From contig JANQAD010000001.1 of the NCBI GenBank assembly GCA_024707205.1, positions 1,515,979 to 1,579,978 of the forward strand: a stretch of 64,000 nucleotides of DNA, given 5' to 3'. Numbering within the stretch: the first letter of the stretch is position 1; the number at the start of each line of letters is the position of its first letter. The notes beneath the pieces are model-generated. The model worked only from the letters and a program-made list of their open reading frames with translations. It searched no databases and had not been told where the DNA came from. Below are positions 1 through 10,044 of the stretch, piece by piece. The position numbers were made by a program, and so were the translations under genes. This stretch comes from Demequina sp. (lineage in GTDB: Bacteria; Actinomycetota; Actinomycetes; Actinomycetales; Demequinaceae).

Positions 1-1
1 G

Positions 2-490
2 GTGGGCGACACCGGCGATCTGTGGGTGCACGCCACCCACGGCCAGGTGACAGCCGGCCGCGTCGCGGGCGACCTCGATGCCTCGTGCGACCACGGCTCC
101 ATCCGGGTCAAGTCCGTCGCGGGCGCGGCCAACCTCAAGTCATCGCACGGCAACATCACCATTGGGGACGTGGGCGGCGAGGTCGAGGCGAAGATGTCCT
201 ATGGTGACCTCGAGATCTCCTCTGCTGCCGCCTCCGTCGCCGCAAAGACGGCGTACGGCGCCATCGAGATCGGCGAGGTCAGCTCGGGTGCCATCGAGCT
301 GGAGAGCGGCTTCGGCTCGCTCACCGTTGGCGTCCGCGAAGGCGTGCCAGCGTGGCTGGATCTGTTGTCCAAGAACGGCCACGTGCGCAATGACCTCGCG
401 AGCCAGGACGCCCCTACATCGACCGAAGGGTCGGTCTCTGTGCACGCGCGAACCAACTTCGGTCACATCGCGATCCACCGGGCTGCGTAA
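2..490 (+). CDS. DUF4097-type beta-strand repeat protein (C-terminal part)
   Basis: Only the 3' part (about 162 codons) lies in the window; the reading frame is open to the left edge, so the GTG at position 2 is not necessarily the start. The protein is a run of short alternating segments such as HGSIRV, HGNITIGDV, YGDLEIS, YGAIEIGEV and FGSLTVGV, each a Gly-turn followed by a beta strand. This is the pattern of the DUF4097 putative-adhesin family, which folds as a stacked beta helix or solenoid. No enzymatic residues are seen. In actinobacteria such proteins often sit next to small regulators or membrane proteins, but that context lies outside the window. It ends with TAA and converges on the permease gene, whose stop is 5 bp away. 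Function unknown; the family call is fairly secure, the role is not. Confidence 0.7.
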   Translation: MGDTGDLWVHATHGQVTAGRVAGDLDASCDHGSIRVKSVAGAANLKSSHGNITIGDVGGEVEAKMSYGDLEISSAAASVAAKTAYGAIEIGEVSSGAIELESGFGSLTVGVREGVPAWLDLLSKNGHVRNDLASQDAPTSTEGSVSVHARTNFGHIAIHRAA

Positions 491-495
491 CCTCG

Positions 496-1296
496 TCAGC
501 GGTGCGTCTGCTCCGATCCCGCGAGGCGCTGCGCCAGGTATATGGGGATGATGGAGACCACGACGAGCACCACCGCGATCACCGCGACGATCGGCGCCTG
601 GTTGGGCCGGAACATGTTGTTGAGGATGAAGATCGGCAGAGTGGTCACGCCGGAGCCGGCGGTGAAGGTCGTGACGATGATCTCGTCGAAGCTGAGCGCG
701 AACGCCAAGAGCCCGCCGGCCATGAGCGCGGAACGCAGCTGGGGGAACGTCACCAGCCGGAACGTGGTCCACACGCCGGCGCCGAGGTCGGCGGACGCAT
801 CCTCGAGGTTCACGCCCGTGCGGCGCAGGCGCGCGATGACGTTGTTGAACACGGTGACGATGCAGAACGTCGCGTGCGCGATGACCACCGTCCACAGCGA
901 CAGCGGCACCCCAAGGATGGTGCGGAAGAAGTTGTTGAGCGCGATGCCGGTGATGATGCCGGGAAGCGCGATGGGCAGCACGATCAGCAGCGAGATCGCC
1001 TGGCGTCCGAAGAACGCGAAGCGCTGCAGGGCGAAGGAAAGCAGCGTGCCCAGCACCGTGGCCGTGGCCGTGGCGATAAGTGCGATGACAACGGAAGTCG
1101 CAACAGCGTCGGCCGCCCCCTCGCTTTGGAACGCCTTCCCCCACCACTCGAGCGTGAAGCCGGGCGGCGGCCAGGAGAGCGAAGTGGACGTGGAGAACGA
1201 GTTCACGAGCACCACGAACAGCGGCACATAGAGCCCAACGAGGATGAATCCCGTCACCACCGCGAGGGTGACGCGAGCGCCTTTGCCTAGTCGCAT
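496..1296 (-). CDS. potC: Polyamine-type ABC transporter permease, PotC-like
   Basis: A 266-residue inner-membrane permease with about six hydrophobic helices. The EAA loop that docks on the ATPase is visible as EDASADLGAGVWTTFRLVTF (residues about 170-190), followed by the typical LSFDEIIVTTF segment of PotC/PotI permeases. It is the last gene of a minus-strand operon in the order potA-potD-potB-potC, 9 bp downstream of potB. With PotB it should form the membrane channel for spermidine or putrescine, or a similar cationic substrate. Start ATG at 1296. The specific substrate is inferred from family resemblance only. Confidence 0.85.
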   Translation of the reverse strand: MRLGKGARVTLAVVTGFILVGLYVPLFVVLVNSFSTSTSLSWPPPGFTLEWWGKAFQSEGAADAVATSVVIALIATATATVLGTLLSFALQRFAFFGRQAISLLIVLPIALPGIITGIALNNFFRTILGVPLSLWTVVIAHATFCIVTVFNNVIARLRRTGVNLEDASADLGAGVWTTFRLVTFPQLRSALMAGGLLAFALSFDEIIVTTFTAGSGVTTLPIFILNNMFRPNQAPIVAVIAVVLVVVSIIPIYLAQRLAGSEQTHR

Positions 1297-1305
1297 GTCA
1301 CGCCC

Positions 1306-2229
1306 CTACAGGTTGTCCAGGGCGCCCGTGCGCTTCACGAGCGCGAGGTAGCCGAAGATGATGACGATGGGGATGAGGGCGATCGCGGCGGCGAGGGGCA
1401 GATTGTTCGCCGCGCCGACGTTGGTGTAGACGAGGTTGCCGAGCATCTGGCTGGCGCCGCCGACGATGTTGACGGTGATGTAGTCGCCGAGAGAGAGCGC
1501 GAACGCGAAGATCGTGCCGGCGACGATCGCGGGGAATGCGAGGGGAAGCACCACCGAGCGCATGGTTCGCGAGGCCGTGCCGCCGAGGTCGGCGGAGGCC
1601 TCGAGCAGCGAATCGGGGACGCGCTCCAGGCCCGCGTAGATGGGCAGGATCACGTACGGAAGCCACAGGTAGGACAGCGTGATGATGGTCGCGGGGATGC
1701 CGTAGCCGGGGGAGTGCAGCCCAAAGGGCTTGAGGATCCACTCGAGGATGCCGTCTGAGGACAGCACGGAGCGCCAGGCGTAGGCCTTGACCAGGTACGA
1801 CGCCCACAGGGGCATGAGCACGGCGATGACGAGCAGCCGCTGCGCCCGCGGCGAAGCGACCTTGGCCATGAAGAAGGCGATCGGCAGCGCGATCATGACG
1901 TCGATGAACGTCACGGCGATCGCGATGCCGAGGGTGCGCACGGTCACCGTCTGATACAGGGAACCCGTGACGACCGTGATGATGTTGTCGAACGTCCACT
2001 CGCGCTGGATCTCACCGGTGAAGGTGTCTACCTGCCAGAACGCGGTGACGAGCAGCAGCGCGAGCGCCACCACGTACACGACGACGAGCCAGAACAGCGG
2101 CGCGGTGAGCAGCAGCGTGAGCCGCGTTCGCGGGTGGGTGGACAGGAAGGCGGACGTCTTCCTGGCTGGCGACTGCCGAGGCGGAGCGATGTGCCCCGCC
2201 TCGGCAGTCGTGGTGTCGGTTACCGCCAA
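1306..2229 (-). CDS. potB: Polyamine-type ABC transporter permease, PotB-like
   Basis: The first permease of the importer, about 307 residues. It has a cytoplasmic N-terminus followed by membrane helices, and an EAA loop of the form EASADLGGTASRTMRSVVLP near residues 195-215. The frame has no ATG near the beginning. I take the TTG at 2229, two bases after the potD stop, as the start (LAVTDTTTAEAG), because it has an AAGGGC-like Shine-Dalgarno inside the potD end; an upstream ATG at 2283 would overlap potD by 52 bp. The C-terminus ends 9 bp before potC. PotB and PotC would form a heterodimeric channel fed by the lipoprotein PotD and powered by PotA. Start uncertain; family assignment good. Confidence 0.82.
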   Translation of the reverse strand: MAVTDTTTAEAGHIAPPRQSPARKTSAFLSTHPRTRLTLLLTAPLFWLVVVYVVALALLLVTAFWQVDTFTGEIQREWTFDNIITVVTGSLYQTVTVRTLGIAIAVTFIDVMIALPIAFFMAKVASPRAQRLLVIAVLMPLWASYLVKAYAWRSVLSSDGILEWILKPFGLHSPGYGIPATIITLSYLWLPYVILPIYAGLERVPDSLLEASADLGGTASRTMRSVVLPLAFPAIVAGTIFAFALSLGDYITVNIVGGASQMLGNLVYTNVGAANNLPLAAAIALIPIVIIFGYLALVKRTGALDNL

Positions 2230-2231
2230 AG

Positions 2232-3407
2232 TCAGCCCTTGATCTCCGACCAGGCCTCTGTCCACTTGGCGTAGTCGATGCACTTCACATCGGTGCGGCC
2301 GTCGACGCAGTCCGCGATCGGCGTGGTCCAGTACCAGATCTGTGCCGCGTAGTCCGCGTCGCCTGCGTGGTAGGCCTCGCAGTCGTCGCGGTAGTTGCAG
2401 GCATCCTGGCTGGACGGGGCCTCACCGAAGTAGGCGGTCGCCTGTGCGTTGACCTCCGGGCTGGCGATCCAGTCGAGCCACGCGTAAGCGCAGTTGGGGC
2501 TCTTGGCCTTGGACGCGATCATCCAGGTGTCTGACCACCCTGTTGCGCCCTCGCTCGGAAGCACGGCCGCGGTGTTGCTGACCTCGCCGGCCAGCACGTT
2601 CTGGATGACCTGCCACGTGGTCCCCACCACGGAGTCGCCGGACTCGAACGCCTGGATCTCCTTGAGGTAGTCGGACCAGTACTCGCCAACGTGAGCACGC
2701 TGATCCTTGAGGAGCGCAACCGAGGCGTCGAACTGCGCCTGGTCGAGCGCGTAGGGGTTCTTGATGCCGAGGTCGGGCTGCGTCTTCATGAGATACAGCG
2801 CCGCGTCCGCGATGTAGATCGGCGAGTCATACGCCGTCACCTTGCCGCTGTACGCGGAGGCGCCGTCGAAGACCACGCTCCACGACGTCGGCGCCGGGGT
2901 CACGACATCCGTGTTGTACAGCAGCAGGTTGGCGCCGTATCCGTGGGGCACGCCGTAACTGACGCCGTCAACCGAGTTCCACGCCTGGTTCTTCAGGAAG
3001 TCGAAGACGCCCGCATAACTGGGGATCAGGTCCGTGTTGACGGGTGCCACGTCCTTCGCCGCGATGAGGCGCAGCGTGGCGTCGCCGGAGGCCGCGACCA
3101 CGTCGTAGTCGCCCGTCTTCATGAGGCTCACGGCCTCGTCGGAGGTGCCGTACGACTTGGACACGACCTTGCACCCCGTCTTGTCGGTGAAGCCGGTCAC
3201 CCAGTCCACCGAGGGGTCGTTGCTGCCGTCCTCGACGTATCCGGGCCACGCGAGGATCGATACCGAGTCCTCCATGTCGCCCAGGGCCGTCGCCATTGCG
3301 GCTGGCTCGTCGCCACCCGAACTGCCGCAGGCGGTAAGCGCAACGAGCGCCCCCGCGGCAAGGGCGGATGCGACTGCTGCGCGCCGCCCGCGTGTGATGT
3401 CTCGCAT
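2232..3407 (-). CDS. potD: Polyamine-type ABC transporter substrate-binding lipoprotein, PotD-like
   Basis: An extracytoplasmic solute-binding protein of 391 residues. The N-terminus has basic residues, a hydrophobic stretch and a lipobox LVALTAC, so the mature protein is a lipoprotein anchored at Cys. The body shows the PotD/PotF pattern: a first-domain SILAWPGYVE segment, a KTGCKVVSKSYGTSDEAVSL strand-helix, and a WQVIQNVLAGE segment near residue 260. The ATG at 3407 is preferred over an upstream ATG at 3425 because GAGAGGA lies at the right distance before it. It sits second in the potA-D-B-C operon, 35 bp after potA. The ligand is probably a polyamine; related proteins bind other amines or amino acids. 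Confidence 0.85.
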   Translation of the reverse strand: MRDITRGRRAAVASALAAGALVALTACGSSGGDEPAAMATALGDMEDSVSILAWPGYVEDGSNDPSVDWVTGFTDKTGCKVVSKSYGTSDEAVSLMKTGDYDVVAASGDATLRLIAAKDVAPVNTDLIPSYAGVFDFLKNQAWNSVDGVSYGVPHGYGANLLLYNTDVVTPAPTSWSVVFDGASAYSGKVTAYDSPIYIADAALYLMKTQPDLGIKNPYALDQAQFDASVALLKDQRAHVGEYWSDYLKEIQAFESGDSVVGTTWQVIQNVLAGEVSNTAAVLPSEGATGWSDTWMIASKAKSPNCAYAWLDWIASPEVNAQATAYFGEAPSSQDACNYRDDCEAYHAGDADYAAQIWYWTTPIADCVDGRTDVKCIDYAKWTEAWSEIKG

Positions 3408-3442
3408 GGTGTTGTCCTCTCCCAAGGGTTGTCTGGTTTGCC

Positions 3443-4472
3443 TTAAGTACCAGGTGGGATGAGTGCCACGACATCGTCGTCGTGCCAGCTCACGTGGACC
3501 CGGTCCCCCCGGTCCTTGTCCGCCTTCCGTGACCGGTCGTTGTGCTCAAGCACGCTCACTCGCGGCCCTGCATCGAGATCCACCACACGGCGGATGCCGC
3601 TGCCAAGGTAGATGGATTCGACGATCGTTCCCTGGGCGCTGCGCATGCCCGACGCTGTGGCGGCTCCTCGCCAAGGGTCAGTTTCTCTGGTCGAACGGAG
3701 AACTCGCCGTCGCGGCCCAAGAGGGTGCGGGCGTGCTCCTCGCCAAAGAGGTTGGACGTGCCGACGAAGTCGGCGACGAAGTGGGAACTGGGGCGCTCGT
3801 AGAGCTCGAACGGGGTGCCGAGCTGCTCGATGCGGCCGTCGTTGAACACCGCGATGCGGTCGCTCAGGGTCAGCGCCTCTTCCTGATCGTGCGTCACGAA
3901 GATGAAGGTGATGCCGAGGTCGCGCTGGATCTGCTTGAGCTCCACCTGCATCTGCTCGCGGAGCTTGAGGTCTAGCGCGCCGAGCGGCTCGTCGAGGAGC
4001 AGCACCTTGGGCTGCACCACCGTGGCACGGGCCAGCGCTACGCGCTGGCGCTGGCCCCCGGAGAGTTCGGAGGGCTTGCGGGTGGACAGATGGTCGAGGC
4101 GCACGGAGGCGAGGGCCCGCATGGCGCGCTCGTGGCGATCGGCCTTCTTCATGCCGCGCACGCGCAGGCCGTAGGCCACGTTGTCGATCACGTTCATGTG
4201 GGGGAACAGCGCGTAGTCCTGGAAGACCGTGTTGACGTCGCGGTCGAACGGCGCGGCGTGGGTCACGTCCTCGCCGAAGAGCTCCACGGTTCCCGACGTG
4301 GGCTGGGCGAAACCGGCGATCAGGCGCAGCACCGTCGTCTTGCCGGAGCCGGAGGGTCCGAGCATGGAGAAGAACTCGCCCTCGGCGATCTCCAGGTCGA
4401 CGTTGTCGACCGCGGTGACAGTGCCGAACTCCTTCGTGAGTCCGGTCAGCCGAATGGCGGCTGTTCGCTCAT
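3443..4472 (-). CDS. potA: Polyamine-type ABC transporter ATPase, PotA-like (two apparent frameshifts)
   Basis: This is the ATPase of the importer, first gene of the minus-strand operon. The central frame shows Walker A GPSGSGKT, the signature [14 protein letters not shown], Walker [13 protein letters not shown] and the His switch VTHDQEE. The N-terminus ([18 protein letters not shown]) starts at ATG 4472 in another frame, which meets the main frame if one C is missing near 4458. The C-terminal TOBE domain ([17 protein letters not shown]) lies in a third frame, reached by restoring one base near 3655-3660. The two corrections give 343 residues, normal for PotA. The second break abuts a copy of the GCCCGACGCTG motif at 3647-3657. 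Sequence error is the simplest explanation because the other operon genes are intact. Confidence 0.8.
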
Positions 4473-4583
4473 CGTTCTCCTCGTGACGTCGTTGTCATCG
4501 AAACATATAGAACCATATCTAATCGAGTCGGGAGTGTTACAGTCTCGTGAAATATCGCTCCCGGCCCCAGGATCGAGACCGCC
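4473..4583. promoter_or_regulatory. Divergent promoter region between potA and gntR
   Basis: The 111-bp gap contains the only AT-rich island nearby, at 4501-4522 (aaacatatagaaccatatct), in otherwise GC-rich DNA. It can supply -10 hexamers to both sides. The core ATATAG-AACC-ATATCT is only a loose palindrome. A GntR-family regulator is encoded immediately downstream on the plus strand, so an operator for it here is expected but not proven. Confidence 0.5.
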
Positions 4584-5327
4584 ATGCCACGCTCCACCGG
4601 TCAGCGCGACGCGCACCGCTCGGTGGTCTTCGCGCCGCTGGACGCCACGGGGCGCGCGGAGCTCGTGGCCAGGCGGCTAAGCGACGCGATCATCAGCGGC
4701 CTGCTGCACGACGGTGAGAAGCTCCCGAGCGAGGCCGATCTCGCCCGCTCCATGGGCGTGGCGCTCGTCACCGCTCGAGAGGCGCTCGAGGTCCTCCGGG
4801 TGAACTCCCTGGTAGAGACCCGACGCGGGCGTGAGGGCGGCAGTTTCGTCACCTACGACAAGGACGCGGCTAGGCGCGTGCTCGAGCAGCGGCTCCAGGG
4901 CCACTCGCGGATCGCACTGCGCGATCTCGCCACCCACCTCTCCGCGATCGCGGGCACGGCGGCGGAGCTAGCCGCCCAACGCGCGAGCGACGACGACGTC
5001 CACACCCTGCAAGCCATCCACCGCGATGCCGACCTCAGTACGGAAGGAGGCGCGCGTCGGGCCTTGCTGCGCTTCCAACTGGAAGTTGCCGCTATCAGCC
5101 AGTCCCCTCGGCTGGTGCGCGAGGAGGTGCGGCTGCAGTCCGAGGCGGGCCCACTTATGTGGCTGTGCCTGCGCGACGAGGAGTACCGACGCCGCTCCGC
5201 GCTCGCGCGCGAAGAGGCCATCGAGGCCATCGCCGCGGTGGACGCGGCCGCGGCCAGGGGCGCGATACTTGGGTTGATCGAGGAGGCGATGATGTGGCTC
5301 ATCGACGAGAAGCTGAGGCTGGGATGA
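4584..5327 (+). CDS. GntR/FadR-family transcriptional regulator (FCD domain)
   Basis: A 247-residue regulator. Residues about 25-90 form the winged helix typical of GntR proteins (LVARRLSDAIISGLLHDGEKL, then SEADLARSMGVALVTAREAL and a wing with RRGREGGSFV). Residues about 110-240 are an all-helical FCD ligand-binding domain. The gene is divergent from potADBC with 111 bp between start codons and overlaps the next gene by ATGA, so the two products are probably made together. It most likely represses the importer and responds to a transported ligand or a related metabolite; the ligand is unknown. Confidence 0.82.
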   Translation: MPRSTGQRDAHRSVVFAPLDATGRAELVARRLSDAIISGLLHDGEKLPSEADLARSMGVALVTAREALEVLRVNSLVETRRGREGGSFVTYDKDAARRVLEQRLQGHSRIALRDLATHLSAIAGTAAELAAQRASDDDVHTLQAIHRDADLSTEGGARRALLRFQLEVAAISQSPRLVREEVRLQSEAGPLMWLCLRDEEYRRRSALAREEAIEAIAAVDAAAARGAILGLIEEAMMWLIDEKLRLG

Positions 5328-6097
5328 GCGCTGTGAGGTTGAACGACGTGGGGTTGAACGGTGCAACGCTCGCGGCGGCGGAGGTTGCCGCGACCATCGA
5401 GGGGCTCGCCGCGGCGGTGGAGGGCTGGCGGCTCGAGCTCGTGGAACACCTTGCCACGGAGCGCCTGCGCACCGCGGCGGCCGTGGATCCGCTCGTCGAG
5501 GCTTTCGCTGTCCCTGCGGTGACCGACGGCCCGCTCATCACCGGCTCCGGCTTTGTCGCGGCGCCCGGGCTGCTCTCGGACGCGAAGTGGCATCTTGCCT
5601 GGTGGCTCGGCTCTCCAGAGGCCGAGGTTCAGCGACTGGCGACCGTTGACGACGAGGCGGCCGACGGCTTTCGCGACTACACGGCTCTCGAGTGGTGGCG
5701 CGTGCCTTTCGGCACGGGCGACCCGCACCTCACCGGGCCGTACGTCGACTACCTGTGCACGCAGGACTACGCGGTCACGCTCACGGTGCCGGTGGTAGTC
5801 GATGGCTCGTTTCTTGGCGTTGTTGGGTGTGACGCGCTCGTGAGCAGGCTCGAGGAGCAGCTGCTGCCGGTGTTGCGCCGGCTCGCCGCGCCTGCGGCCG
5901 TGGTCAACGCCTCCGCGCGCATTGTGACCGCGACCGACTCCCGCCACGAGCCGGGCGACATCCTCAGGCTCGAGGGGTTGGCCGACGCTCTCTCGCCGTT
6001 GCGCGAGACGCGGCCTTCGGCGGTGGACGCGGTCCTGCCGGGAGGGGCCCACGTGCTCTCGTGTGGGGCGAGCTCGCTCGCTCTCGTTGTTGGTTAA
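5324..6097 (+). CDS. Cache/PDC-like sensor domain protein coupled to the GntR regulator
   Basis: A 257-residue protein with no signal peptide or membrane helix, so probably cytoplasmic. Two features recall the Cache (PDC) sensor fold: a segment WWRVPFGTGDPHLTGPYVDYLC around residues 125-145, and a following VTLTVPVVVDGSFLGVVGCD strand pair around residues 150-170. This Y..P...G/Y.D and T...PV...G..GVVG.D pattern is seen in dCache domains that bind amines and amino acids. It starts at ATG 5324 overlapping the gntR stop (ATGA), implying translational coupling. An N-terminal helical stretch precedes the domain. No catalytic or output domain is present. It may be a ligand co-sensor for the regulator or importer; this is inference. 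Confidence 0.65.
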   Translation: MSAVRLNDVGLNGATLAAAEVAATIEGLAAAVEGWRLELVEHLATERLRTAAAVDPLVEAFAVPAVTDGPLITGSGFVAAPGLLSDAKWHLAWWLGSPEAEVQRLATVDDEAADGFRDYTALEWWRVPFGTGDPHLTGPYVDYLCTQDYAVTLTVPVVVDGSFLGVVGCDALVSRLEEQLLPVLRRLAAPAAVVNASARIVTATDSRHEPGDILRLEGLADALSPLRETRPSAVDAVLPGGAHVLSCGASSLALVVG

Positions 6098-7380
6098 CGT
6101 TGTGTGCGAAGCGTGCGCGCGAGCGTCTCGCAGTTGTCGCCAACAACTGCGGCTCGACCACGCAAGGTTTCAAGTTCCGAGGATGAGCCGGTGGTCGCCT
6201 GCGCCTGATCGAGCGCGGCCAGTAGCGCGTCTCCCACACCCTCGGCCATCTCGACGAGCCGTCCCCGAAACCAGTCCGCGTCGACGGCCAGGCTTCCGGA
6301 TGCGTAGAGCACCCGCTTCGGCGCCAGCGGTCGGAGATTGTACGAGCCGCCAAACCTGAACGCCATCCGCCCGGAGGCAAACGCCGTCTCAGGTGTCTCG
6401 AACAGGCCCGCCGAGATTACGTCGTACGCCGGTGCCAGCCGCGCCTCAGAACCGTGAAGAAGCAGCGAGTGGTTCTTGGCGTGACCATCGGTGCCAGCGA
6501 TGAGCATGTTGAAGGCTTGCAGTAGAGCGAGCTGGTTCAGTGATCGCTCCCTGTCCGCGGGCGTGACGTGGCGTCGGATCGCGTCGGTCACGACCTTGAG
6601 CGACGGCCCGCCGTCGAACTCGTACTTGACCGATCGGCTATACCCCAGCATCTGGCAGAAGTCCTCTTGGTGCACTCGCCTCACGGCTCCGTCGGCCACG
6701 ATGCGGTCGAAGCGCTCGACGATGACGGCCATTCGCCCCTCAAACGTCCCGAGCTCGACACGCGACGCTGCAATGCCCAACGCGGCCGCCGCGCGCATCG
6801 TCACGAACTCCGCAATGTCAGAGCCAGGAAGGCCCGGCATGCCTACCTTGAAGATGTGGGTGCTGGGGGCGTCAGCCCGCGGCTCGATCCAGGCGTCGCC
6901 ATCGCGCGTCAGCGCGAATTTCCCGAACTGGCCCGCAAGCGACCAATGACCGAGCCTGCGTTCGGGGGCGGCGGTCGCGGGGTCCGCGCGGAGCCTGTCT
7001 ATTTCGCTTGCGATCCGCTCGGAACTCCAGGGGATCCGAGTACTGCTGCGGTCCAGCGACTCACCAGAAGGAGCAAACTGCACGGCCCCCGCAAGGTCGA
7101 GGCCCACGTGATGGAGGAGTACGTACGCCGAATCGGTGCGTTCGCCGAACTTCGCGGCCAGGGCGGCACGGAGGCGGTCATTGTCGGGAAGCAGGTTGTC
7201 GATCCACCTGGCGGGCGCAGTGCCCAAGTGCTCCTCGTCCCTCAGCGGCATGGACAGTGACAGTGGCGTCGGTCGTGGTTGCGCACGATAGTCAGCGTCG
7301 TAGGCGAACCGCACGCGCCCTTCGACGTCGTCAGTCATGACCCCGGCACGGTGTCCGCCCAGGTAGACGTCGAGCGTCAT
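6094..7380 (-). CDS. hipA: HipA-like serine/threonine kinase toxin
   Basis: A 428-residue HipA-family kinase from MTLDVYLGG (ATG 7380). Visible family marks are the N-terminal HipA_N region (LSLSMPL, IDNLLPDNDRLR), the glycine-rich ATP loop SLAGQFGKFAL (about residue 147), the catalytic segment AGTDGHAKNHSLL with its Asp and Asn (about residue 290) and the metal-binding LAPAYDVIS. In well-studied members HipA phosphorylates glutamyl-tRNA synthetase and induces dormancy, and is neutralised by HipB. The start lies about 50 bp inside hipB, so the pair is translationally coupled. The gene converges on the Cache gene with a 4-bp overlap. All catalytic residues appear intact. Confidence 0.88.
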   Translation of the reverse strand: MTLDVYLGGHRAGVMTDDVEGRVRFAYDADYRAQPRPTPLSLSMPLRDEEHLGTAPARWIDNLLPDNDRLRAALAAKFGERTDSAYVLLHHVGLDLAGAVQFAPSGESLDRSSTRIPWSSERIASEIDRLRADPATAAPERRLGHWSLAGQFGKFALTRDGDAWIEPRADAPSTHIFKVGMPGLPGSDIAEFVTMRAAAALGIAASRVELGTFEGRMAVIVERFDRIVADGAVRRVHQEDFCQMLGYSRSVKYEFDGGPSLKVVTDAIRRHVTPADRERSLNQLALLQAFNMLIAGTDGHAKNHSLLLHGSEARLAPAYDVISAGLFETPETAFASGRMAFRFGGSYNLRPLAPKRVLYASGSLAVDADWFRGRLVEMAEGVGDALLAALDQAQATTGSSSELETLRGRAAVVGDNCETLARTLRTQR

Positions 7381-7657
7381 TGTCCGCTGCCCGTGATCTG
7401 GTCCAGGGGCTGCCCAGAGACTCCGGGATGACGTCAACGACGAGGCCTGTCCACCTCAGCGCTTGAAGTACCAGGTCGATCCGCGCGGTTGGGGCACCCT
7501 TCTCCACGGACACGACCCACTGCCTTGAGGTGCCCACGCGATCGGCGAGTTCCTGCTGCGACCAACCCTTCGCGCGGCGTGCCGAGCGGATCTGCGCGCC
7601 GAGGTCCTGTGCATCGAGGGCGATCACCGGGAGCCTCCTGTCAGCTGCGGTTGACAT
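7331..7657 (-). CDS. hipB: HipB-like XRE-family antitoxin and autorepressor
   Basis: A 108-residue DNA-binding protein. Residues about 15-75 are an XRE/Cro helix-turn-helix: LGAQIRSARRAKGWSQQELA, then DRVGTSRQWVVSVEKG. It continues with the LDLVLQALRWTGLVVDV-type end seen in HipB. The last 25 residues overlap the start of hipA in another frame. ATG 7657 is taken as start; a TTG at 7672 is in frame upstream. Neither has a good ribosome-binding site, so the message may be leaderless or poorly translated. The ATG lies inside an inverted repeat, consistent with autoregulation by a HipB dimer. Confidence 0.85.
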   Translation of the reverse strand: MSTAADRRLPVIALDAQDLGAQIRSARRAKGWSQQELADRVGTSRQWVVSVEKGAPTARIDLVLQALRWTGLVVDVIPESLGSPWTRSRAADNDARRLPGRTPCRGHD

Positions 7658-7700
7658 TCCACCTTGTGTCAACTATCGCCGACATTGACGTCTGTGTCAA
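7651..7700 (-). promoter_or_regulatory. Putative hipBA operators
   Basis: Two inverted repeats built from the same half-site lie at the hipB start: TTGACA-N10-TGTCAA at 7651-7672 and TTGAC-N6-GTCAA at 7685-7700. The first covers the hipB initiation codon. Such paired palindromes are the usual arrangement for HipB autorepression. The half-site also contains TTGACA, so operator and -35 box may coincide. Confidence 0.6.
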
Positions 7701-7723
7701 CCATGGATGACAGGTCGACGCGT

Positions 7724-9550
<1,827 letters not shown>

Positions 9551-9633
9551 GGGGTCAAGGGTAGTTGGGGAGGACCCTTGCTCAGTGCCGGGGCCTGGAC
9601 TCCTTCTGACGCTCACGAGGGGCGAAGGCGCGA

Positions 9634-9639
9634 TACCGT
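9634..9639 (+). promoter_or_regulatory. Extended -10 hexamer of a leaderless promoter (DUF3054 gene)
   Basis: TACCGT lies exactly 6 bases before the ATG at 9646, the spacing that puts transcription start on the initiation codon. No Shine-Dalgarno is visible. Confidence 0.5.
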
Positions 9640-9645
9640 TCCGGC

Positions 9646-10032
9646 ATGAAGCTGAAGCAGGCCGCGGTGGGAGCTGCGGGGCTGGACGTGGCCGCGATCC
9701 TGGTCTTCGCGAGCATCGGCCGCGCGAGCCACGAGGAGGGCATCCTCGGCGACAACGGCGTTGGGCTCGCAACCACACTGTGGCCGTTCCTCGCGGGCGC
9801 TGCCGTGGGGTGGCTCATCGCTCGCGCGTGGAAGCGACCCTGCGACTGGCGCCGCACGGGCGTGATTGTGTGGGCGTCAACCCTGGTAGTTGGCATGGTC
9901 CTGCGCGCGGTCTCCGGCCAGGGCGTCCAGCCCTCGTTCGTCATCGTCGCGGGGCTGTTCCTCGCGCTGTTCCTGATCGGCTGGCGCGTGGTCTCCGGCT
10001 GGATCGCGCGGCGGCGCGGACTCAAGGGCTAA
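9646..10032 (+). CDS. DUF3054 family membrane protein
   Basis: A 128-residue integral membrane protein with four predicted helices. The family pattern LDVAAILVFASIGRASHEEG at the N-terminus and the later VGWLIARAWKRP and RAVSGQGVQPSFVIVA segments match DUF3054, a common actinobacterial family of unknown function. It is divergently arranged from the ABC-F gene and converges on the methyltransferase gene. The start appears leaderless (see 9634). No function can be given. Confidence 0.75.
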   Translation: MKLKQAAVGAAGLDVAAILVFASIGRASHEEGILGDNGVGLATTLWPFLAGAAVGWLIARAWKRPCDWRRTGVIVWASTLVVGMVLRAVSGQGVQPSFVIVAGLFLALFLIGWRVVSGWIARRRGLKG

Positions 10033-10044
10033 CAGAGCCGCGGG

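Noticed and set aside
4501-4522. Clear GntR operator in the AT-rich island
   Set aside because: Only a loose palindrome; kept as a promoter region without naming an operator.
4853-6052. Long antisense frame over gntR and the Cache-like gene
   Set aside because: Low-complexity Arg/Ser-rich translation, while the plus-strand products match known folds.
6094-7700. HipBA as part of a mobile island
   Set aside because: Base composition and codon use match the neighbours and there are no integrase or repeat borders.
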